Of a DNA stretch of 64,000 nt, positions 48,697 to 59,260 are shown piece by piece. The translations under genes and the position numbers were made by a program. Each line of letters opens with the position of its first letter. Position 1 is the first letter of the stretch. Origin of the DNA: Epiperipatus broadwayi (lineage: Eukaryota > Onychophora > Udeonychophora > Euonychophora > Peripatidae). The stretch spans positions 4,914,877 to 4,978,876 of the forward strand of contig JAQFVV010006216.1 in the NCBI GenBank assembly GCA_028023455.1, in the 5' to 3' direction. The notes under the pieces are model-generated. The model saw nothing but the letters and a program-made list of their open reading frames with translations. It did no database searches and had not been told where the DNA came from.

Positions 48697-51497
48697 ATAT
48701 ATATACATGCATATATATATAATTTAGTAAAAAATGCATATATGTTATTTTGAAATAGAACTATTTTTTGAAATATGATTTTAAAAGTTTTTTTATCTTT
48801 TGTTTAATTATTTTGAAGAAATCAGCCTTTCTTATGTTTAAGTATTTAGTTAAAATTAAATCTTAAAATTTAATTTTGAATAAAAGTTATTTTTTGTGTT
48901 TTTCTAAATTAAAAGAATTCTTAGAAAAAGGGATAGTGGGAAAAGAAAAGAAGGAAAAAGTATGGATTTTTTTTTGTAATTAACTCTATTGTTGGGACTC
49001 TGATAGTGAAGGTATTTTTGTTATCTATTGCAATCATTGATTTGGAATGTTTCTATGTGCTTAAAGGCAAAATATGACCAAAACTGAACATTAAATAAAA
49101 GTGTAAATCCAGACTTTGAAAGGACTTGGAAACAGTATAAATTACAGAGTAGCCTTTTGGGTGACTACTTGGTATTTTGCTTGAGATAGTGCTTGACCAT
49201 TTGTTTTTGATTTGGCTGAGACTACTATACAATTTATATATTGAAAAGATAAACAAAAGAATATTAGAGATTGCAGAGAATACGTTGGATAGCTAAGAGA
49301 TACCAGAATTTTCCCCTTGGGAACTTCCACTTCCATCACCACCTGGAACTGCCAATGGAAAGGCTGACATAGTGAAATTTGAACATGTAGAGCTAGCTGA
49401 GGAAATTGGACAAAATTGAAATACTGGAGAATCCACCCCAACCATTGGATTAAGATCTATATAAGAACTTTTCCCCCACAGGATCAAGAAACTACACTAA
49501 TTGATCAGGGTAATTATGAACTTTTATCCAAGAAATATTTTTTAGTGTATATTGATGTAATATAATAATAAAAGACATTCGCCTAACTATAAAAAGAAAT
49601 AATTTTTGACAATAGAGAAGGTTTTATAGAGTTTATTAATTATGTGTATTTTACTAACTCAAATTAATAAATATTATATCTTTTGTTGTTTTCCTAATAA
49701 TTTTTTTTATTATTATACTACTGTACCAGATACGAATGTAAAAGAACATCCAATGTACTCTACTTGTAGGTTTAGCTGGGTTCAAACCTTATTTATCATA
49801 AATTTATAATTCTATATTATAAATTACATGAATGGACCAGCCCTTCAAGCAGAGGGGAGAATACCATTGATAAATGAAATCCACAGTCAGACCAAGCTAT
49901 GCAATGCATAACATGATTACATTTCCAGACCGTGGCCCACCTCGACTGCTAGATTCAAACCCCTACTTTCCAAGCACTTTATTTGTTTTGAGGTAAACTT
50001 CAGGTGCCAGATAGATATAAGAACTAATGTATTTGGACAGTAGGCCCATAATCCAGCACTCAAAATATCCCATGACTAGCTCAATCCAAAGTAATATAAT
50101 AACAAATTATTGTTTAATTAGTGGTAAAAAGAATTGACTGACAAAATTAAGCTTAAAGATAATTTATTTAATTAGTAATTTTTAAATACTTTTATAAGAA
50201 CTTAATTAATTTAGACAATGATAATTACATATACTAACTATGCACATACTCTGAATTCATATAATAAACTAGAATAAAACACAGGCATTAAATAATACAT
50301 GGCACTTAAATGAATATGTGAAATCAATATAATATAACAGAGAATATTCACATACATGACATTTCAAAACACACACATTAATAGTTCTTTATGCATGCTA
50401 TAGAGTTCATTATTAATTGACTTTGGGAGACATAAAATTATTGCAATGGCTATGCAAATTAGAAATGGAAATAAAATGTTATTTGTTATCTAGGATTTTA
50501 AAATGTGGATACTTTTTGCTGTGTGCTGCTTCAAATGAAACTCTTCCTAACCAGTTGGGTTCAAAGCCCTGTGGATGTTTTTGCTTATTATTTCTGTGGT
50601 ACTATTCTTAGATACAGTTAGACATCGGGCAGCTTCAGATTGTTATGCAAGCATCACTTTTACCAGGCAAATTACTGATCTTCCATTAAACTAAAGGCTG
50701 GAGCAAGATCGTATATTCCTAAAAGCTGCTCAACACTATATGGTCTCTAATTCTGGATACATAATAGATTGACTTTTGACTGAACTGCACTGATCTGATC
50801 GTGATCTCAATTGTAATCTCAACTCATTGTAATCTGAACTGAACTGAACTCAAAATTGGACTCAACTGATTGTCTGATGAAAAACTGAACTATTTATTAG
50901 GATGACCTGTTGTCCTTCTGACATTCACCAGCTATATTTGTTGTTGAAATTTCTTAGATAAGCTTTTAATCCTGTTGTTTGAGATCTTTTTGTTGTTTTG
51001 TGAATTTTGTTTAGCTTAGTAACCATTTCACATTTTGTTTTTACATTTTCCTTCTATATCATTGTTTAATATTTAACACACACACGCATTTATTTTACTA
51101 TTCCTTATATTTACAATCATTTGTGATTAACACACATATATTTCTAAAATCAAGTTTTAGTTTTTAAGATTTCCTTTTTCTTTAACTTAAATGAAAAGAA
51201 ATATTTTTAATTATTTAAAAATCAACTACTTTTAATTTTCCCTAGGCTAACAGTATTTCTTCTTTTTTTATTTTTAAAACTCTAAACATTTATATTAAAC
51301 TTTTAACAAACTGGGTTTTGTTTTAAACTAATCATACTAAAAACTCTTTAGACTTTTACTCTGACTTACATATTATTTATTTATTTATTTATTAAAACCT
51401 TCGCGTTATTTATGATAATTTTATTTTAATAATTTTTAGCCAAAAATTATATATATATACCAATACGATATTGGTACAACTACCAATATATATATAT
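48697..51497. other. gene-poor stretch with possible gypsy-like remnants
   Basis: No convincing gene. The minus frame at 49293-49487 is Ser/Pro/Gly-rich (SSASSTCSNF, GGDGSGSSQGENSG) and could be an N-terminal gag remnant; this is weak. At 50003-50024 the string GGTGCCAGATAGATATAAG resembles the LTR/primer-site junctions seen at 59249-59268, so a decayed relative of that element may lie here. Short AACTGAACTGAACT repeats occur near 50830. A small hairpin (ATACCAATACGATATTGGTA) lies at about 51458-51479. Confidence 0.4.
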
Positions 51498-51934
51498 GGT
51501 ATAACAGAATGACAGAGTACATCATATGATGAAACGAATATAACTCAATAGTTGGATGACTTGAATACAATGTGTCAAACAACCTACAACAAGTCATATT
51601 CAAAATTTATGATTCTACGGCACATTTGGGTGCATCAGATGTTACTGAATCAAAAATTGCATATAAAAAAGGGAGCGTATCTCACTACTGTCTGACCTAG
51701 GCCTTCGAATAGGATGCTAAAGATGTCACAATGAAATGCCTAGTTTCAAATTACATCTACATTCAATATACAAACTTATAATTTACTGATAATATTTCAA
51801 TGTAACCTAGACTAGTTCATATTCATTACATCTCCCTTTTTAGGTCCCATTACATCACAGAATTCAAACTCAGGGAGTTCTTGCAGTCAGATCTCTTCAG
51901 GGATGGACTTACTCAATCATTAACCAAATATGAA

Positions 51935-52080
51935 AAATACTGATGATGATCAATTATTTATAAGAGCAATACATAATGATGATGATCAAACATCTAGTGG
52001 AATAAATGCACAATGATAATGGTGATGATCAAATATCTAGCGGTATAAATGCACAATGATAATGGTGATAATCAAACAGA
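51935..52080 (+). repeat. ~44-bp tandem repeat in the 3' LTR
   Basis: Two to three units of GATGATCAAACATCTAGTGG, AATAAATGCACAATGATAAT. The sister LTR has about four units at 59755-59950, so the array changed length after insertion. Confidence 0.75.
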
Positions 52081-53404
52081 GATCAGATTGATTTAAACAA
52101 CTTAATATATTTATTAATAACATATATAATAAATATTTACAAACAAAAATAATAAAATGAATAAATATTTGGTTATCAAGAATGGTTTTCTATCATTTTG
52201 ATCGCTTCACACAACAGAAACAAAATAATTTGAAGTATATTATATATAAAATTACATTATATATAATTCATTAAATATATACATAAAATAAAAAAAAGAA
52301 AAGCAAAATGAGAGTTCACTAATTCTAAAACTACCCCATTAATGTAATTATTAGAATGATATTTTTAGGTTAGGGTAAATATATTTATAACTTTTTTCAT
52401 TAAAAAATATATATACATATAACCCCACTCCCATTTATATGTGTGTGTAAGTCATAGTAAAAATTAATGATAGATACAAAAAAGACTTTTACTCTAGTGT
52501 GCTAATTGTGCACTCAGAAATAAAACAAAATTACAAGTAAATATTATTAAAACTTGTTAGTAAATAATATAGTTTTATTTGTCCTAAAGTTTGCCCTCAA
52601 TGTTAAATATATAAAAATCTTACTTGAGGTCACCTTGATGGATCAATGTTGAATTTCCAGAGGAATCTATAAATTTACTTTTATTAAAAATAATTCTTAT
52701 TAATTGACTATGATTCCTATTTTTTTTAAATACATCAACATATGATATTTATCCATCCACTGCTTCTAATTTTAAATTGCAGGTGATCGAATTTGAAAAT
52801 GAATCTTGAATACACAATAATAATAAAAATTACAATACATAAACTTTCAAATATAAATGATAAAAGCAAAAAAAAATAATAATCACGTGAATTGAAACAA
52901 AATATATTTATCCTGAGGAAAACAAGCATTTTGTCTATAGTTAAGAGCTTATAAATTGTCAATCTCCATGTATAATCCTCCTGTTCACCAACTCTGTTAA
53001 TATTCATATATTTCATGTTGCTTGATTAAAACAAACACACACTAATTAGCTCTCCTGAATATATATAAATCCATGGAATATTGATGTACACCAGTGTTCT
53101 CTAAATAGATATCTTGATAGAAAATTTTATAATTTCATAATGACATTGAAGCTAGCTTAGGAATGTCCTACAGTACTGGTCTCTACCCCACCCACATTGT
53201 AATGACCATTTTTTCAATCACTATTAATTATATTGTAGCTTGAATAGATATATGAAAATGGTTTGAAGAAACAATTTCTAGTATTTTCATGTTTCTTTTT
53301 TATTATTTCTATAATAATAAATTCCAGTTTGCAGAATAAATTATGTCATCAGTTCATTCCTGGTAATTATAAATTAAAGTTTAAATTTCCAGTTTCCTTT
53401 TATC

Positions 53405-53415
53405 CAAATTATAAA
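53405..53415 (+). repeat. left 11-bp target-site duplication of retrozyme 2
   Basis: CAAATTATAAA, repeated at 54700-54710. The unoccupied site CAAATTATAAA is present once at 62373-62383 in the sister LTR. Confidence 0.92.
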
Positions 53416-53526
53416 TATATAGGGTACATGAGCACAGACTTTCACACAACCCACCACTCTCCACACTATCTCATAACACTGATACACTCGAACACGAACA
53501 CATATATGTTGAAAAGATAAATAATC

Positions 53527-53571
53527 ACCAATATACGTATTTCATGCTAAACCAGCAATCATCAGTTTGTT
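53527..53571 (-). ncRNA. hammerhead ribozyme motif, retrozyme 2, minus copy
   Basis: CUGAUGA at 53565-53559, stem II UGCU/AGCA with a 5-nt loop GGUUU, GAAA at 53543-53540, stem III AUA/UAU with a CG loop, and cleavage after A53532. Stem I pairs UUGGU with the ACAAA side and has one mismatch. Stem II is fully Watson-Crick here. Confidence 0.75.
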
Positions 53572-54000
53572 CAGATTACCATCTCTACACATGTATGCTA
53601 CAAGTGCTCAGATATATATTAAGATAGCCGAACCTTATATTTTAATGGACAGGCTTCAATCTACTCCACACTCCAACTCTTCAACTGTCCATCCAATTGA
53701 AAATCTGATGTTGGAATGCTCAAAGGTCACCCTGAGGCCGAGATTATTGTCACACCCATGTTGACCTAAGGTCAATCTGACATCTCATGTACAGGACATA
53801 ATCCATTTAATACATATACAAGGGATGGGCAAACATCTCTATTATGAAATAACTGAAGCACCCAGGCTTATTATATAACTGTGTTTATATATGTAATATA
53901 TAGGGTATATGAGCATAGACTTTTTCACAACCCACCACTTTCCATACTATCTCATAACACTGATGCACTGAACACATATATGTTGAAAAGACAAATAATC

Positions 54001-54037
54001 ACCAATTTTCATTGCTAAACCAGCAATCATCAGTTGG
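54001..54037 (-). ncRNA. broken hammerhead motif, retrozyme 2, minus copy
   Basis: CUGAUGA (54033-54027), stem II and GAAA (54010-54007) are present, and stem I ACCAA/UUGGU is perfect. The ~7-nt stem III with the cleavage-site U has been deleted (GAAAAUUGG instead of GAAAUACGUAUAUUGG). This copy cannot cleave. Confidence 0.7.
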
Positions 54038-54504
54038 TCCAGATTACCATCTCTACACATATACGTATATTGGTGATTATTTATCTTTTCAACATATATG
54101 TGTTCGGGTGTATCAGTGTTATGAGATTGTGTAGAGAGTGATGGATCATGTGAAAGTCTGTGGTCTTATACCCTATATATTGCATATATAAACACAGGTA
54201 TATAATAAGCCTGTGTGTTTCAGTTATTTCATAATAGAGATGTCTGCTTATCCCTTCTATATGTATTAAATGGATTATGTCCTGTACATGAGGGGTCAGA
54301 TTGACCTTAGGTCAACATGGGTGTGACAATAATCTTGGCCTCAGGGTGGCCTTTGAGCATTCCATCATCAGATTTTTAATTGGATGGACAGTTGAAGAGT
54401 TGGAGTGTGGAGTATATTGAAGCCTGTCCATTAAAGTATAAGATTTGGCTATCTTAATATATATCTGAGCACTTGTAGCATATATGTGTAGAGATAGTAA
54501 TCTG

Positions 54505-54550
54505 GACCAACTGATGATTGCTGGTTTAGTATGAAATACGTATATTGGTG
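54505..54550 (+). ncRNA. hammerhead ribozyme motif, retrozyme 2, plus copy, apparently intact
   Basis: Stem I ACCAA (54506-54510) pairs with UUGGU (54545-54549) over five base pairs. CUGAUGA is at 54511-54517. Stem II is UGCU/AGUA (54519-54522 with 54528-54531, one G·U) around the loop GGUUU, with a U·U pair at the base. GAAA is at 54533-54536. Stem III is AUA/UAU around CG, and cleavage follows A54544 (UA, fitting UH). All core positions of a type I hammerhead are present. Confidence 0.8.
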
Positions 54551-54699
54551 ATTATTTATCTTTTCAACATATATGTGTAGGGGTGTATCAGTGTTATGAG
54601 ATAGTGTGGAGAGTGGTGGGTCATGTGCTGTGCTCATATACCCTATATATTACATATATAAACACAGGTATATAATAAGCCTGTGTGTTTCAGTTATTT

Positions 54700-54710
54700 C
54701 AAATTATAAA
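54700..54710 (+). repeat. right 11-bp target-site duplication of retrozyme 2
   Basis: CAAATTATAAA, identical to 53405-53415. Confidence 0.92.
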
Positions 54711-55353
54711 GATTTTAATATTAATTTTAAAATATTGACATTAAATTTTAAAATACATATTCTTACTGTTTACTTTCCCTTTTAAACACTGAATTTTTTA
54801 AAAATAAAAAATAAAAATGAAAGATTTTTTTATCATGTCTTGACAGTTCTGTTCTTAAACCACAACTGAAGAATGCTGCATTATTTTACTCGTGCTAACT
54901 AAAACCTATTGTTACAAACTAACAAAAAATTATAAAACATTATTATTTATTTAATCTTTATTATTCCAAATTCGATCACTTAGCAACAATTTTGACCTCA
55001 TAATTTTGATCTTTGATTATGTCCGTTCTATAAGTCAAGTAATTATTTTAGTTAATGATATTAAATGAATAAAAGAAAAACAATTTCTACCAATATACGA
55101 ACATATTAGTTTATATGTATGTTCATATGCATATATACTTTATGTATATAATGAATTTGTTTGCTTTCTTACAATAGATAAAAAAAATAAGAATTAATTT
55201 CTCAAACATATTAGTTTATATATATGTATACACAACATGTGTATAAGTAAGTATGTAGGAGAAATTATTTGCCTACCACTTGGTCTGAATTCAAGTATTG
55301 TGAAAGAAATTGGGACAGGTGTGAAGGTTGGTTGTAAGCCATCTCTTATAACA

Positions 55354-55363
55354 CCCCTCTCCT
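55354..55363 (-). other. polypurine tract of the gypsy-like element
   Basis: Minus strand AGGAGAGGGG immediately precedes the 3' LTR start TGTTATAAGAG, the position and composition expected of the plus-strand primer of LTR elements. Confidence 0.75.
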
Positions 55364-55911
55364 AAACAGTTAAAATTTTAAACTAGCTTTTAAATTTTAG
55401 CACTCATAAGTATGTTAAGAATGTATGATTATTTTGGGTTTGATGAAGAGTTGCTACATCAATTTCCTTACTTTCTAACATTTATTTTTTATATTATTTA
55501 ACAGCTGGTTTGGGAAAGTTCAAATAGTGTGCTGGATTTAGAGCTTTGATGGTTTTATAGTGAAGGCACAACCAAAAAATGTGTCTCTGTTACAGAAGGC
55601 ACATGAAATTATTTATTTGCTACCCTTCTCCATGCTCCTTTGAGGTTTATTGGACTTTGAAGGTCTAGCCAAATATCATAATGTCTGTTTAAGTTAGCCT
55701 CTAGGTATTTGTATTATTGCATCTAAGCGTTACTTGGGAAATACCTCATCAAACTTAATATCCCAAATCTTATACTATATATATGCATTTATACACCTAT
55801 ACATATATATATATTTATAATACATTGCACTTGCTATTTTTACAAAGTTTACCCATTTTTTTATACATCTCAGCTATTTTAAAAATTTTCTGAAATTATT
55901 CTGAATTGTTA

Positions 55912-56163
55912 CTAATGTCCAAAATAAGGCTTTAAGATGTGGGAGTTATATATGACATGGACCTCTTCTCCTTGGTTTACCCAAAATGCATTGGGACCTG
56001 ATTGCTTAACATCAGTATATGGTCCCTCATACATATTACTAAACTTATGATACCTACTTTCCTGTGGTTTACTAGGATGTGGAGTTTTTATTAGCACTCT
56101 GTCTCCAATTCTGAATTCATGTTTAGAGCTTCTTACATTCTGATTTCTATGATTTGACTTCAT
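55912..56163 (-). pseudogene. gypsy integrase C-terminal GPY/F module
   Basis: An 83-codon open piece: FRIGDRVLIKTPHPSKPQE, then KFSNMYEGPY and FWVNQGEEV. This is the chromatin/GPY-F-type end of Ty3/gypsy integrases, which contributes to DNA binding and target choice. The equivalent piece of the element at 14401-14745 reads FKIGDKMMVQIPHISIPEKF. It lies about 0.55 kb from the 3' LTR. The integrase zinc finger and catalytic core upstream are absent. Confidence 0.75.
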
Positions 56164-56589
56164 AGTAAATTGCTCTCAAGCTTGCAATATATCCCATTAT
56201 TTATCTATTATAATTCTCATGTCTACAGATTTATATTTATTGTAACCATAACTATTTGAAAACACTCTATAAGTAATGTTAAATAAATTTATTACTTAAT
56301 CTCAGACTTCTGTTAGCTTAAAACTTATGTTCAATTAAATGACTGAATAGGTTATCATTCTACATTTAAGGAATAATAATAAAAAATTAAGGTGTCATAC
56401 AATAAATGGATGTCTCCATTTATGACATATCGTTGGGCAAGTCTTTTCTTTGTCAGTATCTATCATTGTCCACATTTCTCTATTTACATATGAATCTATC
56501 ATTTTTTAATACAAAATCATAGTGGATTCAATTTCTCCCCATAGTCCTTGTATGTATTCTAATGATCTGCAATCTTTGAATGTCCTTCC

Positions 56590-56830
56590 CTAACATGTGT
56601 TTTTTCTTTTAAGCATTGTTATTTACATGCCTAATGTATGTGAATGGGCCTTCATATGTATTGCACAACTTAATAAACCATGTATCTGTTTGCTTAATGG
56701 ATCACAACATGATGGTTTGCCTTCTCATCTTGGGATTTTTCATACCCAGATCATCATCAGGATCATAGAAAGTTTAGACTTCCACAGAACATGACTAAGA
56801 CGATCAAAGATATAAGTTCTAACTATGTAA
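56590..56830 (-). pseudogene. second integrase C-terminal module, decayed
   Basis: Minus-strand reading includes DLGMKNPKMRRQTIM, WFIKLCNTYEGPFTYIRHV and NNNA, the same GPY/F pattern as at 55912-56163, about 0.6 kb upstream of it. Stops and shifts interrupt it. The element therefore carries two such modules in tandem. Confidence 0.5.
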
Positions 56831-57120
56831 TCAAATTTAATTCTTTGGAAAATGTGCTTATCCCTTGAAATGGCTCCTTGAACTAACAATGCTTCATTTT
56901 TGATACCATCATCATGACTATAGGTTTTGAATTGATGGCTTGCCTTAAATTTCCAACAGTGTTTATTCAACTCATTCTGAGTTCCTTGGTTGCATGGTTT
57001 AACCATTTCTACACTTCTTGTGGATGAAATCACTGTGTGAGCATTAGTGTCACCTTGATTCATCTTTGGCATCAACCTTTCTGAATTAGGCTTGAAAAAA
57101 TAATCCTCAATTTTTTTCAA
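56740..57120 (-). pseudogene. unrecognised minus-strand frame in the gypsy-like interior (part 3)
   Basis: 126 codons starting KKIEDYFFKPNSERLMPKM. I do not recognise it. It follows the third-module remnant (RQAIILRNDLHGFIFESS and YIVEVSLDPEF at 57240-57120) that repeats the start of the frame at 57376-57963. Nothing suggests a function; its place between duplicated modules and integrase would be expected for pol, but no pol motif is visible. Confidence 0.4.
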
Positions 57121-57375
57121 TCAGTGGAAAATTCAGGATCAAGTGAGACTTCCACAATGTAAGAATGTCTAGTACCCTGAGAAGATTCAAAAATGAAACC
57201 ATGCAAATCATTACGTAAGATAATGGCTTGTCATCGTTTATCTATTCTGCAAATTATAATCTCATCAGTTCCTTCACAGGTTATAGACCACTTTCAAATG
57301 GCTAAACATGTGGAACCAGATGAGAATAAAATAGGTTGACTAAAAGTGTCAAGCTTATCTTGATTGTGTTCTACT

Positions 57376-57963
57376 CTATAGTTTTTTTAAAAACTGTTTG
57401 CAAGCTTCAAGATCATGTGAAGCATTCATGAAACTACTTCCAAAATACATTGTAATAAATTTCCTATTTATAATAAACCTAAAACAATCAATATCACCAT
57501 CAGATAATTTCAAAATTGCAATATCACTCCAAATATAAAGGTGATGTTGATTATTCGCACTGTACCAGTTACACTTACAATAAGGTTTACTTAGCAATAT
57601 CTCTTTTCCATCTTTAATCATTAATTCTTCAGCTTCTTTTTTATCCAATACTGGAGTGATTACTGAAATGTTGTTCCCTTCATGTTTTCTTTCTGTGGAG
57701 TTTATTTGTGGGGTTGGTAATGGAGTACTTAGATTATTCTGATCTATGTTTGGTACTATCTCTCCCAAACTAAGATTTATAATATGCTCTTTTATCTCAT
57801 CTCTGGAGACCTGAGATATCCAACCAACAGAAAATTTGGGGTCAAGTAAAGTTTTATCAATAAAAGAATATTTAGTACCATTATTGGATTCAAAAATAAA
57901 ACCAGGCACATTCTTTTGTAAGATAATGGCTTGTTGAGGTTCAATTGAGTGATGGATAATCAT
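57376..57963 (-). CDS. unrecognised 195-codon frame, duplicated module (copy 2)
   Basis: Longest open piece of the interior. Two parts can be defined. Residues 1-50 (PQQAIILQKN, PGFIFESNNGTKYSF) have a diverged copy at 57240-57120. Residues 105-170 (GKEILLSKPYCKCNW, HHLYIWSDIAILKLSD, FRFIINRKFITMYF) have a copy at 58330-58130. Between them is a low-complexity linker (NLSTPLPTPQINST). No retroviral gag, protease or RT motif is visible, and there is no signal peptide or membrane segment. It may be a gag-like or accessory protein of the element; that is inference from position only. Confidence 0.45.
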   Translation of the reverse strand: MIIHHSIEPQQAIILQKNVPGFIFESNNGTKYSFIDKTLLDPKFSVGWISQVSRDEIKEHIINLSLGEIVPNIDQNNLSTPLPTPQINSTERKHEGNNISVITPVLDKKEAEELMIKDGKEILLSKPYCKCNWYSANNQHHLYIWSDIAILKLSDGDIDCFRFIINRKFITMYFGSSFMNASHDLEACKQFLKKL

Positions 57964-58129
57964 CTCATCATCTTTTTACATTTAAAAAACCAAAATTCCC
58001 ATGAGTGAACATGCTGAACTAGATGACGATAGAATAGGTTGACTAGGAGTATGAGGCTTAACTTGACCACGCACACTCTGCAGTTTTTCTAAACATCATT
58101 CGTGGCTTTCTACATCATTTGAATCATCT

Positions 58130-58528
58130 TTAGTACCAGTAGAGTAAATAGTGGTAATTTTTTCCATCCATAATGAATTGGAACCATCCTATAATAAGAT
58201 AGGGAACCTTTAAAATTATAGCATTATTCCAAATATATAGACACCATTGATCATGAATAGTGCACCAGTCATGCCAATGGTAAGGTATACCACATAAAAT
58301 TTCATTTTCAATTTTGACTGTAGTGTCTTCACCTTCTTCATGGTCAGAAACTGTGGCAATTACTTCAATATTGTCTATCTCATGGTTCATGTTATTACGC
58401 ATACTAGCATTTATCTTTGTCTTCATGCTATTTATGTTTGTGGTCATGTTTCGATTAATAAACTTCTTGATACTGTTCACATAGACTGTCATGTTTTGAT
58501 TTATTTGGTCCATCATTTCTTGAAACAT
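58130..58528 (-). CDS. unrecognised 132-codon frame, duplicated module (copy 1)
   Basis: Starts with a Met/Asn-rich segment of heptad-like spacing (MMDQINQNMTVYVNSIKKF, repeated INSMKTKIN), possibly coiled coil, followed by an acidic linker (DHEEGEDTT) and the module NEILCGIPYHWHDW...LYIWNNAIILKV shared with 57376-57963. It overlaps the upstream frame (58513-58797) by 16 bases in another phase, which could be a frameshift within one original protein. Function unknown. Confidence 0.45.
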   Translation of the reverse strand: MFQEMMDQINQNMTVYVNSIKKFINRNMTTNINSMKTKINASMRNNMNHEIDNIEVIATVSDHEEGEDTTVKIENEILCGIPYHWHDWCTIHDQWCLYIWNNAIILKVPYLIIGWFQFIMDGKNYHYLLYWY

Positions 58529-58797
58529 TGTTGCATGATGGTCATATTTCCAGTACTTTCAGATGCTTGAATAATCTTTTCAGTGGGAACTTCTTGCATC
58601 TGGAAAGCTATTTGGCTTCCTCCTTGTCTCTGTGGAGTTTCATTCTCTTCCATCATAGATCCTCCAGGAGTTTGTATTGATAAAGTCCCCTCCCTACTAT
58701 TATTAATATTACTTTCCCTTTCAACAACCCTAGTACCTACATCTCTTCCATAGTCTATAAATTTACTTCTAAATACTAATCCACTACTAAGTAACAT
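58513..58797 (-). CDS. first frame of the gypsy-like interior, function unknown
   Basis: 94 codons, polar, with Gln/Glu-rich QTPGGSMMEENETPQRQGG. It lies nearest to the 5' LTR and primer site (about 450 bp away), where gag normally starts, and the low-complexity N-terminus would suit gag. No capsid or zinc-knuckle motif is visible, so the assignment rests on position. Confidence 0.35.
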   Translation of the reverse strand: MLLSSGLVFRSKFIDYGRDVGTRVVERESNINNSREGTLSIQTPGGSMMEENETPQRQGGSQIAFQMQEVPTEKIIQASESTGNMTIMQQCFKK

Positions 58798-59248
58798 GTA
58801 TCTAAATAATTATTTAAAAAAAACTTTATACTTACAAATGTTAAAATACAATTTCGTAGGACTCATAGCCATTTCATGCCATTATTTATTTATTTATTGT
58901 CTATTTTTAACTGGTGTTTAAGCTTGCCTAATTCCTCTATTTTCAATTTCACTTATTGATTATTTATTTACAAATTGATCTTTATTTGTTCTCTCCATCA
59001 CATGTTGCATTCACCACTTTTAATGTTATTTATTTTTATACATGAATTTTAAATCCTCCAAAAAATAATTGATATATCTCTTCACCATCATTCCTATTGA
59101 ATATATTTTGGTCTTATATAATAGACTATGTCCAATATGGATTTGAGACTTAAAGCTTAGGGTAAAATAGAAAAAAAATATTAAGTTTTTTTTAAATTCC
59201 AGCCCAATGGCTGAACTCCCTTGCATCTAAACTATGTTTGGGCCAAAA

Positions 59249-59260
59249 TGTTGGGTGCCA
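59249..59260 (-). other. primer-binding site of the gypsy-like element
   Basis: Minus strand TGGCACCCAACA starts two bases after the LTR end (…GTTATA-TC). It begins with TGG, complementary to the CCA end of a tRNA. The specific tRNA cannot be named without a search. Confidence 0.7.

Larger units (their letters stand above)
53416..54699. mobile_element. hammerhead retrozyme-like insertion 2 (inverted tandem arrays, ~475-bp unit)
   Basis: A 1284-bp insertion in the 3' LTR, proven by an 11-bp TSD and by the empty site in the other LTR. The left half is minus-oriented: a partial unit of 116 nt (53416-53531), a 474-bp unit (53532-54005) and ~55 bp more. The right half is plus-oriented: a 475-bp unit (54070-54544) and a partial unit of 155 nt (54545-54699). 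The halves join near 54060. Three hammerhead cores occur at unit boundaries (53527-53571 minus, 54001-54037 minus and broken, 54505-54550 plus). A perfect palindrome TTGACCTTAGGTCAA lies inside the unit (about 54301). There is no coding frame. The sequence differs from retrozyme 1 but the architecture is the same. Confidence 0.85.
51498..55353 (-). repeat. 3' LTR of the gypsy-like element (with retrozyme 2 inside)
   Basis: Matches 59261-63028 throughout except for the two insertions. Without the retrozyme and its extra TSD it is about 2.56 kb. Its start on the minus strand (TGTTATAAG) directly follows the polypurine tract. It contains a ~44-bp tandem repeat at 51935-52080. Confidence 0.85.
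57130..58640 (-). repeat. ~704-bp tandem duplication in the gypsy-like interior
   Basis: Anchor phrases recur at a constant spacing. GTAAGATAATGGCTTGT occurs at about 57213 and 57917. GGTTGACTA(A/G)(A/G)AG occurs at about 57334 and 58037. At protein level the segments with GxEILLSKPYCKCNW...LYIWSDIAILKL and NEILCGIPYHWHDW...LYIWNNAIILKV correspond. Divergence between copies is considerable, so the duplication is old and may pre-date insertion. Confidence 0.75.

Noticed and set aside
49293-49500. Possible host exon or gag N-terminus (Ser/Pro/Gly-rich minus frame; plus-strand CCCCCACAG splice-like site)
   Set aside because: Evidence is composition only; stops in the plus frame and lack of any partner exon or domain.
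56735-56765. Minus-strand CTGATGA...GAAA near 56755 as a hammerhead
   Set aside because: Stem II would need a two-base loop and stem I does not pair; the segment is better explained as integrase C-terminal coding sequence.
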